Assembly (NCBI GenBank): GCA_963556255.1
Contig: OY744611.1
Coordinates: 33,369,432-33,433,431, forward strand
Source of the DNA: Allolobophora icterica
Taxonomy: Eukaryota; Annelida; Clitellata; Crassiclitellata; Lumbricidae
Direction: 5' to 3'
Length of the DNA stretch: 64,000 nt
The stretch's first letter is position 1. Every line of letters begins with the position of its first letter. Below the pieces are notes generated by a model. It was given only the letters and a program-made list of their open reading frames with translations. It searched no databases and had not been told where the DNA came from. The translations under genes and the position numbers were made by a program. Positions 1 through 23,353 of this stretch are shown one piece after another.

Positions 1-469
1 GAAGTTTAAATGCGAAGCATCAAGTTTGGATTTGAATTAGTTCAAAACTGCAGCAGAATAACTGTATGTTCTAGTTTCTCGGTTCTATTTTGGTTGTATA
101 TATTAAGTTATGATTCGAAGCCAAAGGTTGGAGTATGAAGCCTCAAGGATGGATCCGAATTAAGTTAAAAACTGCTGCTCAGTGTTTTTGTATTTTATGT
201 TCAACTTTCTCTTTTTGTCGTATGTCACTGTTTTTGATAAATCACCTGATGATAGTTGCTTGTGTTTGATTGGACAATACCTGCTACATTTATGAATCAT
301 TTGTTGGAGTTTATGAAATACATCCTGAAGTTTGTGAAGAACTTGTTGGCGTTTGATTTGCTAAGTACTTAATACTTATAGATATAGATGTTTGCTAAAT
401 ACTTGTTGGTGTATGGTAAAGTAATCGATGATGTTTGTTAAATACTTGTTTACCTTTGGTAGTACTTGT

Positions 470-905
470 ATGTACGACATTGTACGTATCAAGAAACTTA
501 ATATCAGTGCTTTTTTCAGCCGGGACGCACCTGAACGGCGTTCCGGCACATTTTTTCAGCTACTAAAACATACTTTATTTATTTTAATAATAAAAACAAT
601 AATTTATTTATTTTAATTTAATTTCAGTGTTTTGAACTGTTTTCAGTGTTTATTGAGACCCCTCCCAACTCCCAATCCAGTTTTTCTCGGAATTTTAACC
701 CGTCCATAATTGTTCCGTTCCGGAACCTATTGTTCCGTTCCGGAACTTTTTTTCCATAAAAAAGCACTGCTTAATATAAAGCTTTTTCAGTACCTCACAA
801 AAGCGCTGCACATTATGTCTATCTGACTGATCCAAACAAGTGCGTTGTAAGACAGTTTGAGAATGTTTGCTGCACAGTGACAGAGCCGAGTGCAACAGCA
901 CGTTT
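470..905. repeat. Dispersed repeat nested in copy 1
   Basis: The flanks of the inserted MITE (470-504 and 770-905) match about 24140-24230, including CTTAATAT, GTACCTCA-AAAAGCGCTGCACA and CTATCTGACTGATC. Copy 2 of the host repeat lacks this block, so it is an insertion. It belongs to a dispersed family related to the 'tatagcgcc' repeats scattered over the window. Confidence 0.6.
505..769. mobile_element. hAT-like MITE with 8-bp target duplication
   Basis: A 265-bp element bounded by inverted ends CAGTGCTTTTTT and AAAAAAGCACTG. It is flanked by a perfect 8-bp direct repeat CTTAATAT (497-504 and 770-777). An 8-bp duplication with T at position 2 and A at position 7 is typical of hAT transposons. 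There is no transposase, so it is non-autonomous. Confidence 0.85.
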
Positions 906-1614
906 ATGTAATGGAAGATTGTTCCAAGAAAATGGTCCGATACTTGTTACCGTTTCCTATATAGCTATTGATGCTTATTATTAGAAATAATTGGGTTATA
1001 TTTGTTTACATTTTCAACATTCGGTTTTCACTGTTTTTATATTCACCAATGGCGTTTGTTGTATAATGAATTCTTTCATGAACGTAGAGCTTACGTTTTT
1101 GCTCTGAATTATATATTTAAATGAGCGACACAAAAGAACAAAAATTAAAATATAATTGTAACCGTAAGCGAAGTGTAGGCCAGTATTTCTTAATCAGTTA
1201 ATCAAAATAGACAATAGTCTCCTAAAACGATCATCGTGGTCTCTACAGAGTGAGGAGTAATATTGTTAGTGGTCTGCAGTTATCTGATTTATCTCATCTA
1301 ATCTAATCTAATCTGATCTAACGACTTGAATAGCGCAGCTACCCAGAGTTTCAGTTGTCAAAAAAAAATCTAGGGTAGAAAATTTGACAGAGTACCAAAG
1401 TAAACGAACGCAGGTCAAAATCTGATGTCGTTAATACGTTTCGAAGGAAACAACTGACAACTCATGAGATTTTAGTTTTCTCACCCCAACATCTTTTCAG
1501 TCACTTAGCTGAAGGGGTTAGATGAAATGCTGGGGGTTGAACTCTCAACAACTAAAACACTGCACCTACCATAATGTTCAGCGATGATATAGCTTCAGGT
1601 GAAACCACCACAGT

Positions 1615-3290
1615 CAGCTCCAGACATCTCAGGTCATCTCTGATCGTCTCCGGCCAGTTCTTTCTCGGCCTTCCTCTTCTCCTTTTCCCTCCAGCGTCCC
1701 AGTTCATCACTTGTTTTGCTCTCATGTCGTCGTCCATGCGGAAGACATGCCCCATCCATCTCAATCTTTTCATTCTGATGATGTTTTCCATGGTCTCTTG
1801 TCCTGTCTTTTCTCTTACGATCTTGTTCGTTACTTTGTCCCGCCATGATATATGAAGAATTTCTCTTCTCAAACCCACAATTATGCAGTATGATTATAAA
1901 TCAGTATGAACGGATGATCACAAGTTATCACAGGAATCGAATTTCAACTGTATACGGCAGCCATGCAAGGCGCCCATCACGTCCTACATCTCATCTTAAT
2001 TAACAACGCGCCATCTCGCGAATGATAGGCTGAGTGGACCTTTGAGAGGGTTGCGGGAAGCAATTTTACTACCTACTGCTCTTCACGCCAGTGATGTTAC
2101 CACTACTCTATGGACCCACATCCATGTCGCCTCTTCCTCCGCCCAGTTGTCCAAGGCAGCAAATCTGTTCTTTAATTCCAAACTGCCTCTTCCTTTAGTC
2201 TCTCAATGTTCACAATCTTAGTTGTTTCCTTCCTTGTAGGTTTTTTCAACTTGATTTTCATTTTTGTCATCAGTTGGTGATGATCTGATGCCACATCTGC
2301 ACCTGTGTAGACCACGGTGTCTCTCACGGACGACATCCAGCGACTAGAAATGCATATGTGGTCTATCTGATTTTGTGTATTTCCATCCGGGGCCGTCCAT
2401 GTAGGCCTAAGCTTGTGCATACTCCAATGTTGAAAGAAGCTCCCTCCGATCTTTAGTTTGTTACTACTGCATAGGCTCAGTAGTCTTTCTCCACTGTCTG
2501 TTCTTTCTCCTTCCGCCATTCCTCCCACGACCTCTTCCCATCCAGTTCGGTCCGAACCGATCTGTGCATTGAAATCTCATATCAAAATTTTCATATCATG
2601 GCTTGGTATCTCTTCTAGTACGCCCTGCAGTTGTTCGTAGAATTCATCCTTTTCCTCCTCTTTAGCCATATTCGTCGGGGCATATACCCGTATTATGGTT
2701 GTCTTGCAGAATCTTGTTTGCAGTCTCGCCTTTATAATTCTGTCGCTTATCGCTTCCCAGCCAGTGTCTCCGAAGCCTCCTTGCTAAGCACAATCCCCAC
2801 TCCTCTCTCATGTCGCAGTCCTCCTGAATGCAATATTGTCGTGCCCTGTGAATCCATCCTTCCACTTCCAGTTCATCGCACTTCCTCTTTCCCCAGGATC
2901 TGCAGTTTGTATTCCTTCATCTCTCTCTGCACCTGTGCCAACCTTCCAGTAATGTTCAGTGATCTTACATTCCAGGTGCCGGTGTTAGTTATGTTTTGCC
3001 GAAAACGTCTGGAGCTTCCGAATCCAAACTTCCGAGAATCGGCTTTCATCGGGATCCTTCATGTAGGATATTGGAGATCCATGCTTCGTTTGTTCGTGTT
3101 CTTGAACAGTCCCTGTCCCGTGGATACTCCCTTCTCCCTACTCTTCTGTTAGCATGTAGGTAGATTTTTGAATTCCTTGTGTCGTTTCTGTTGCGAGTGT
3201 GTTTTAACCCGGGTGGGTTGCAGGCCCACCACGGAACCCTCCTCCTTTATCCTGGCTGGGACAGGCTCGGACCATCCGGAGATAATCTGA
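1615..3290 (-). pseudogene. Broken RTE-like LINE (endonuclease and C-terminus, RT deleted)
   Basis: Read on the minus strand, about 3000-2900 encodes an NTGTWNVRSL-type endonuclease start. About 2700-2560 encodes an IIRVYAPTN segment followed by DFNAQIGSDR preceded by an in-frame stop where Gly is expected. 2528-2172 encodes NQIDHICIS and SDHH, the C-terminal half of an AP-endonuclease fold. 1878-1615 encodes the C-terminal ISWRDKVTN, MGHVFRMD and RGRPRKNW motifs. The reverse transcriptase core between them is missing, and frameshifts and stops are present. The family is the one usually annotated as 'craniofacial development protein 2-like' or RTE/BovB-type. It is dead. Confidence 0.8.
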
Positions 3291-3407
3291 GGCGGAGTTG
3301 CACACAAACATCACAAAATGCATACACATGTACACACAATTACACAGATATGGATACATACATAAATACATAGACATACAAACACACACATACAAACTAG
3401 AGTGATT

Positions 3408-3707
<300 letters not shown>

Positions 3708-4433
3708 CAAAAGTTCTCTTCCACATTCGACTGATGCAATGCCATCGTATCCGTGTTCAGACAGGACAATTGCGATCAAAGTAACGGTCTGAGCAATTTA
3801 CAATACACTGTGTCCACAAAAAGTTCACTTAGCCAAACTCGAAGAACGAGTCAAATTGTATTAGATTAGCATTAAACTAAACTTTCTTTCCTTCGTTATA
3901 TTCAGGCAAATGTAAATGTTCGCGATTTTCTATAGCGACCGTATATGGCCTCGACCCTGCTCATTTTTCAATGAATTGATCGGGTTAGATCCTTCACCAC
4001 CGCTTGCCCGTTTGAATGGGTGCCACGCCATTTAAGGTCCCCGTGTTGCTAATTATTATTAACTAGAGTATTTGCCCGTCATATTATGACGGCAGTGTAG
4101 GCCTATATAATTATGTCGTTGGATAAAATGCTCTGACCGCCGTCGTCAAGACGGCAGTACTGACGTCACAAACGGTTTCTGTTTCACAATAGATTCCAGA
4201 GCGTCCTCCGACAGACAAACGCTCTATGGATATTATATGTATGATAATTTGGATAGTCTAAGGACGGTCACTCTGAAATGACGTCGGTTTATAAACTTGT
4301 TTCGCAAACTCTGACCCATAATGACTTTCATAGAATTGCTATTCAGCGTTTTTAAATCTTAACGTTAAACTAAGAATTATAGTGCAAAATGTTTGCTCGA
4401 ATATTTTTTGATAAATACTTTTGACTCCTCCGG
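3708..4433. other. Intergenic, no gene seen
   Basis: There is no supported coding region. It contains a one-sided mariner-like terminus (CACTGTGTCCACAAAAAG, about 3807), a TAGGCCTA octamer (about 4098) and a perfect CRE palindrome TGACGTCA at 4161-4168. The CRE lies about 270 bp upstream of a TATA-like motif. Confidence 0.5.
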
Positions 4434-4440
4434 TATAAAT
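4434..4440 (+). promoter_or_regulatory. Possible TATA box of the lectin-receptor gene
   Basis: TATAAAT lies 277 bp before the signal-peptide ATG, with a CRE about 270 bp further upstream. If transcription started about 30 bp downstream, the leader would carry a minimal start-stop uORF (ATG TAG at 4511-4516) and a 12-codon uORF at 4517. Only motif and position support this call. Confidence 0.3.
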
Positions 4441-4710
4441 TCCACGCATGCGTAAACAAGCTTCACGTATATTTCAGTTATTCACGGAGTTGATTCTTTT
4501 TTAGGACACCATGTAGATGGAAAAGCAGATTGCATATAGACAGAGAGTTGGCTAAATAGATGGCGTTTCTCCCAATAAGAGCGCAAAGCTAGCGGATGAA
4601 TAATTAGCATTCAATTAGCGATTCGGCGACAGGAGAGTCGCACAGACTGTCATTAGTTAAGCGGCTTTGCCTTTTTCATAATTATTAACTGCGTTTCGGA
4701 GAGAGAGAAG

Positions 4711-16997
<12,287 letters not shown>

Positions 16998-17175
16998 AGT
17001 TAATATTATCGGATAGAAGAGTTTCTGTGGCTATTATCTAGCGCACGAATTAAGGCCTAAGCTATATCATGAATTTCTCAGTTAATTATACGAAAGACTA
17101 TACTGCACGTAACCGATGAGGGTGGGTTAGTGGTAAATGGACTTTTCATCAAGAAGTTCGAATCCCGATGCACTA

Positions 17176-17181
17176 AATAAA
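17176..17181 (+). promoter_or_regulatory. Candidate polyadenylation signal
   Basis: AATAAA lies 179 bp after the lectin-receptor stop codon. It follows a degenerate tRNA-like stretch (GGGTTAGTGGTA ... AGTTCGAATCCC, about 17125-17170) that may be an old SINE head. Confidence 0.4.
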
Positions 17182-17683
17182 ACCCGGCGTTGGAGGGCCC
17201 GTTCTCTTGCGAGAATTGTTTTCTGGCTTTGCGCGAAATTGGAACTCGATAAGAAAATTTGAAATCTACTTGAACGTAGGGCCTACCTTTTGCCCCGTAT
17301 TTTTGTGTGCTTAAAACAATTGTTAATTGGTAATTAAAAGAATATATTTATCAGGACTATTTAAGAGCGCAATTAAAGAACCTCTCAGAAGCGCTGTGCA
17401 TTTGTATTTGTGAGTTTTGATTACACGTTGTTTGAGTTTCAAGTCAGAATCCAAAGCTGTTCTTCCGTAAACACAGCATCGTTGGCCGAGGCTCAATTTT
17501 ACATCTGAAGAGCTTCCCAAGTCATTGTTATCTGCTAGAAAACGGCGTCAGATAAATGCCTCACTTGTAACGATTCCATTCTAGTATTGCCTGCTTGAGA
17601 TTTGTTGGAGATAGGCGGAAAAATTCCCCTACTGCTTCAGAGCATTTCCCAAGAGATGGATTCAATTTCCTCAATCCTCATAC

Positions 17684-18050
<367 letters not shown>

Positions 18051-18475
18051 TAGGGCTGTTCCGAATATTCGCTTCGTATTCGCTTCGGGGCCGAATTGTG
18101 GTCCAGATATCTATTCGGTATTCGGCCGAATAGTAGCGGTCGGACCGAATACGAATAGTGGTCACGTGACATCTGTTTCTGCATATATGCTGCTGCTATA
18201 GCGAGCGAAGTGAACGTTTAGTGACAATTTCTAAGTTTAGTTAAATTAGTTCCATTCCTAATTTACACAGACTGGCAGAAGGACGCAAAAATTACATGAA
18301 GTTCACTGTTTACTTTTAGTTTATGTATTAAATTTACTGAACTGAAACTTTTGCTTACATTTGAATGTTGTCGGTAGACCTATTTTGTGCACTATTCGTA
18401 TTCGTATTCGGCCGAATAGTTGGTCCAATTATTCGTATTTGGCCGAATAGTGATAATCACCTATTCGGTACATAA
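18051..18475 (+). mobile_element. Dispersed element with ATTCG-rich ends, copy 1
   Basis: It starts TAGGGCTGTTCCGAATATTCG and has a palindrome-rich head (TATTCGGTATTCGGCCGAAT). It is homologous over about 380 bp to the inverted copy at 54695-55077, including CCGAATACGAATAGTGGTC and GTCACGTGAC. The TAGGGCTGT start suggests a hAT-type terminus. I could not define a target duplication. Confidence 0.65.
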
Positions 18476-18543
18476 TAATAATAAATAATAATAATATTTA
18501 TTCTTTAATTAAGCGCCTGCAAACGCACTGCGCTGTACATGTA

Positions 18544-19724
18544 GGGGAGACCGGGGCTATATGTTACAGGGGGTTATATGTTATATCGATATATCTATGG
18601 TGTTTACTTATTTGTAGTGTATATCTATGTTCTAGCGCATGCACACAGTTGGCCTGCAGGTATAATGGCGGAGCTGTTGATATATTTGACAGCGTGATCA
18701 ATTTAGGGCAAATAAACGTTTTTTGAGCAGATATCTTTTTCAAAGGTAAGTGTGCACTTTTGTTATTTCTGCGGCCAGTTTTAGTACTTCGGTTGTCATA
18801 TTCTGCGTGTTGGTGGCATGGTGATATGTGTTTATAAACAGAATATTACTAGCGATGTAGCTTGACCGTTGTATGTGTAACAGCTTGTTGTTTACGAAGA
18901 TGTGCCTAGGGGGCTATATGTTACATTTGTAACATATAGCCCCGCATTATTAACTTGTGCTATTGACTTATTGGCCTATGTAGGCCAATAAGTCTTGTTT
19001 TCTATGTCATTAAGAATAAGCTGTAGGCTACAGTGTAACTGCAACGGGCACTAGGTTGATGTTTGAATAATCTGCTCCGAAAACCCGCAAAAAGAGTTCA
19101 GTTACGAAAAACAGCGACAATTATAATAAATCTAAGAAAACGGTTTGCCTGGTTTGCGGCGAATCGTTCGATGAGGACTGGGTACTATGCCTAGAATGTG
19201 GTGAATGGGCACACGACAATTGCACTGATGGAAACGATTATTATGTATGCCACAACTGTTATGACTCTGACTAGGCCTAAGCTTAAGTAGACCCATTTAG
19301 CTGATTTCTGATTTAACTAGTAGTTCAGTTTATTTTTCGTCGTTTTTATTTCATCAACTGTTGAAGAATTTCAGACTTTACTTAGGCCTAATCAGTTCTG
19401 AATAATCTTTTGTATTGTTAGTGATGTTCCTGTTTAATAATCACTTTACATTTACTGTAAAAATGTCAATTCTACCTGTGTAACATTGCAACCCCGGGGA
19501 ATGTAACATGTAACCCCTATATCGGGGTTATTTGTTACATTCCAGTAGCTTGCCTAACACCAATATTGCACAAAATTCATTAACTATTAACAAAATCTAC
19601 TGTGACCAATCTGTGTGTAACATAATGAAGTACTAAACCCCCTTGGTCTTAGGAAAACTCAGGTGCTGAGGAACAGCCAATTTACAAAAAAGTGGGAATT
19701 GTAACATATAGCCCCGGTCTCCCC
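18544..19724 (+). mobile_element. pogo-like DNA transposon derivative, TA target
   Basis: Perfect 24-bp terminal inverted repeats begin GGGGAGACCGGGGCTATATG and are flanked by TA. The target reads ACATG-TA-CATGT. The 1181-bp element lacks a DDE core but keeps a small PHD-finger frame (19071-19274). Parts of the terminal repeat recur inside as palindromes at about 18911-18945 and 19493-19550. Confidence 0.85.
19071..19274 (+). pseudogene. PHD-finger remnant of the transposase
   Basis: A 67-codon open stretch with no ATG, preceded by TAA. It encodes a Lys-rich stretch and then a C4HC3 finger: C-x2-C-x10-C-x2-C-x4-H-x2-C-x8-C-x2-C, ending HNCYDSD. C-terminal fingers of this kind follow the DDE domain in some pogo/Tigger-like transposases. 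All eight metal ligands are intact. It may be a deletion product that kept the last exon. Confidence 0.65.
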
Positions 19725-20774
19725 TACATGTTATGCGATAAACCTTAACTACTAACAGAACAGACAGCCTGCAATACACGGCGCAAATTGCAGCCTACAA
19801 AGCATGTCCGCCTATGGGACTCGATCTCTGTACCTCTCGCACTCTACGCCAGATGTTATCCAATGCGCTATCCATATCAGTGGTTAAAACTTAATGATAT
19901 CTCCCACTGAATATAGGCTTATATTTGTCCGTACGTAGGCTAAATTTCAGTTTCCCCATCGTTTTCCATCAATCGCAACCACGCAGTTACACTCGGACTA
20001 TTGCGCGGTTAAACCAAAGTGCAATACACAACCTGACTTAATGGCACAAACATTTTCTAGACTGCTACAGAATGGGCCTTCAATATAAATAACAAATAAA
20101 TGGAGATCTGTTGAATGGCTGTGTTTATGATATAGTTGGTGCGAAAAACAGCAAGCATTGTGGTTAAATTAACTTTTTTAGAAAAAGAAAGAGGAAGTTG
20201 TGTGTAGATTATTTTCAATTTATAGCATGTAAGCCTACTTAAGTTTGCATCCTCTTCACTAACGAGGGAGTTCATATGTGTACGCATGTTTACATAAATT
20301 GTGTATTTTCCCGAAATTATTGTAATTTCTTATTTTCTATTTCCATGAGCGATACATGTAATTGAGAAAATTGTTCACATGTACACATTTGTATTCTCTA
20401 TCATTATCATTATGAACTACACACACACGCACACACACACACACACAAAGACACAGACACACACACACACACATACACACAAGCACCCACACGCCTACCT
20501 ACACACACGAACATACACATTATTGCTATTGATGGTTTATAGATATACAAGTATAACCAAAATATAACCAATAACAACACAAATGTAATATGCTGGACTG
20601 CTAAGATGGCAGCGTTATGTACATGTATGCCATTTGCACTGCACAGATGATGTTATTGAGTCGTGGCTCATTTTGATTGTGCCTCTGATAGCGTACTCTA
20701 TGTTGAATTCATATAGCGCTAACTGTATGAGGGTATACGGGCTAAACCACAGATAAATGGCGATTCATAGCCAG
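19725..20774. other. Non-coding stretch
   Basis: There is no supported gene. About 19741-19900 continues the repeat into which the pogo-like element inserted, including a tRNA-like minus-strand segment near 19810-19890. An (AC)n microsatellite lies at 20403-20512. The remainder is AT-rich unique-looking sequence. Confidence 0.5.
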
Positions 20775-21930
20775 GAATTTAAACGCGAAGCATAAAGGTT
20801 GGATTTGAATGAGGTCGGAACTGCAACGAATATCTACTGTTCTATCTGTTCTAGTTTCTCCGTTTTTATTTTGGTTGTATATATGTGTTGTATACGAAGT
20901 TATGACTCACAGCCGAAGGTTGGAGAATGAAGCATCAAAGTTGGATTTGAATTAAGTTTTAAAAACTGCATTAGAGTGTTTTGTATTTTATGCTCAACTT
21001 TCTGTTTTTGTTGTGCTGTATACATCTGCTGTTGTTTGATAATTACCTGATGGTGTTTAATCAAACTTCTGTTGTTTAATTGGACAGTAATTACGGCATT
21101 TATGAAGCACTCGTTGGAGTTTATGAAACACGTCCTGATGTTTGCGAAGAACTTTTGGAGTTTGCTAAGTAATTATGGATGCTTGTTAAATACTTGTTGG
21201 TGTATTGTAAAGTACCTGATCATGTCTCTTTAAAAAGTTTTCACTTCGTAGTACTTGTTACCGTCTCATACCTACTTATTGGTGCTTACATAGAAATAAT
21301 TGGGTGATATTCGTTTTCATTTTTCAACATTCGGTTTTCAGTTTTTATATTCACTGTTGGGTTTTGTTGTAGACCCTATAATGATTTCATTCATGAACAT
21401 ACAGCTGAAGGTTTATCTCCTAACTAGATATGTAAGTGAGCGACGCAAAAAGAATTTTTTTTAAATAAAATTGTAACGGTAAGCGAAGTGTAGGCAAGTA
21501 TTTCTTAATAATTTAATCAAAATAGACAAATTGTCAAACGATCATCGTGGTCTCTGCAGAGTGATGAGTAATATTGTCAGAGGTCTGCAGTTACTTGATT
21601 TATGATCTGATCTAACGGATTGCATAGCCCAGCTACCCAGTGTTTGAGTTGTCAATAAAAGATCTGGGGGTCGAATATTTTACCTAGAACCAAAATTCGA
21701 ACGCAGGCAAAATCTAATGCTGTTAGTATGTTTCACACGAAACAATAATTTATTGATGACTCATGATATTTTATTTTTCTAACCCCCCCAGCATCTTTTC
21801 AGTTATTTAGATGAGGGAGTTATATGAAAAGTCAGGGGGTTGAACCTTCAACAACTAAAACACTGCATCTACCATAATGTTCATCGGATTATTCGATGAT
21901 CGCTTCAGGTGAAACCACTAAAATTTAATC
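20775..21930. repeat. Dispersed repeat, copy 2 (uninterrupted)
   Basis: A direct-orientation homologue of 1-1610 without the nested insertion. Together the copies bracket the lectin-receptor gene. Confidence 0.75.
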
Positions 21931-22669
21931 TGTAGGGAAGCTCAATCACAACTCGAAGGGGAATGGAAACAAAAAAAAATAGCCTACAATGGGTAAGCGA
22001 TTTGAAACCGACGAGTCTGAAATTATTTTTTATAAAATAAAAAATATAACTGAGCAGCGGATTTTAAAGCTTCAGCTCGGGAACCGAGAACGCCGAAGAG
22101 TCCAACAAACGCCAGACACAGCAAGAATAAAGTATTCACCGATTGAGTGAGACTTTGTAGGTATACGGTGAGGTGAACAAGAGACAGATATAGGTCGCTA
22201 GATTCGAAATGTATAGTGTCTTGTGAACGCACCTTACCAGTTACAACACGCCACAGGATTGGTTGTCAGCAGCCGACGATAGAAGCCGTACTGTTATAGA
22301 CACAAATGTCTGACACAAAAGCACAGTCAATGTGCCTGGTCATTTGTGTAATGCCTTCGTGTGTTTTTTGGCTGGCGCTTTACAAGTGCCCAGCGACATG
22401 CTTGATGTGGCGTACAGCGAGTCAGCAATGTGCCTTTTTATATTACATTTTTATTAGACGAAAGTGTTTTGTTCAATGGACATATTATATGGCCTGTTCA
22501 TAAATGCTTGCCTACATACGGTAGAAGATAACATTGAATGTTCTTGGGGTGTTTTCACCACACTAGTGTCCCTATTATACTAGACATCAGTTTCGACGAT
22601 ATGCACTACAAGATATTACAGTCAGGAATGTAAACTATGGGGTGTTTGCAAGCGTAACACAATCTCTAT
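21931..22669. other. 3' flank of the amine oxidase gene
   Basis: No gene is seen. On the minus strand an AATAAA (about 22449-22454) lies roughly 215 bp after the amine oxidase stop and is a candidate polyadenylation signal. Confidence 0.35.
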
Positions 22670-23353
22670 TCAAAAATCCTGTTCTGAAACGCTCCAGTAC
22701 CTCCTAAGAACTGTTTCCACAGTCTCAAGTGCTCCCTCGGCCCAGACCTGCTTCGGACCACTGGCATAAGCGTCCCCCACAAAGAACAAGTTATCCCAAG
22801 GAGTAGGTCTCAGCAGACGCTCCCCCATGACATCCCAGCGACAGCCAATCCTCCACACAAACCGTCCACCGCCAGATGGCGAACTGGTCGTCCATTCGTG
22901 CAGCAGCACATCCTCTGGGCGAGGCAGACTGCCACCGTGGCCTAGCTGACACGCAGCACGCACATATCGCGCGATTCGCGTCACGTACTGGTATAAGCCA
23001 ATAGGCGTGCGTTTACGGTCGTCTGCTGCGCGTTCGTAATAGCCCGCGTCGACGTCATCAGCGCTGACGACCATGAACACGTGACGAGCTGCGCCGTTTT
23101 TCATATATCGTCCCAAATAGCGGACGTGACGGTTTGGGAGGTCGGTCACAGTGTCTATGCAGGGCGGAGTTTCGTTATGACCCCACCAGGTGGTGTTGTA
23201 GACGAAATACGCGACTATTGCGGGAACGTCGTGGATGTTGTTTAAAAGGTCCGATGGGGGCAGATGATGGCGGATCTCGACCAGGTCGAGTTTGCGGAGA
23301 GACGGAGGAGGTAGAGCGAGGATGACCTTGCGAGCGCAGATCGAATGGGTCTT
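22670..23353 (-). CDS. Amine oxidase exon 6 (C-terminal half)
   Basis: The acceptor is TTCGTTTCAG (minus strand), phase 0, and the exon opens KTHSICARKVILALPPPSL. The 227 residues include AYFVYNTTWWG, the substrate-domain strand HVRYLGRYMKNG, and WDNLFFVGDAYASG with EGALETVETVLRRYW, the FAD-contacting end. The stop is TGA at 22670. Confidence 0.85.
   Translation of the reverse strand, partial: KTHSICARKVILALPPPSLRKLDLVEIRHHLPPSDLLNNIHDVPAIVAYFVYNTTWWGHNETPPCIDTVTDLPNRHVRYLGRYMKNGAARHVFMVVSADDVDAGYYERAADDRKRTPIGLYQYVTRIARYVRAACQLGHGGSLPRPEDVLLHEWTTSSPSGGGRFVWRIGCRWDVMGERLLRPTPWDNLFFVGDAYASGPKQVWAEGALETVETVLRRYWSVSEQDF

Larger units (their letters stand above)
1..1610. repeat. Dispersed repeat, copy 1 (interrupted)
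   Basis: This stretch is homologous in the same orientation to about 20775-21930. Shared landmarks include a start with TTTAAA-GCGAAGCAT, a shared run around TACTTGTTACCGT (about 941 and 21250), and an end with AAAACACTGCA-CTACCATAATGTTCA followed by CTTCAGGTGAAACCAC. Copy 1 is longer because another repeat (about 470-905) is inserted in it. It has no coding potential that I can see. It starts at or before the window edge. Confidence 0.75.
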
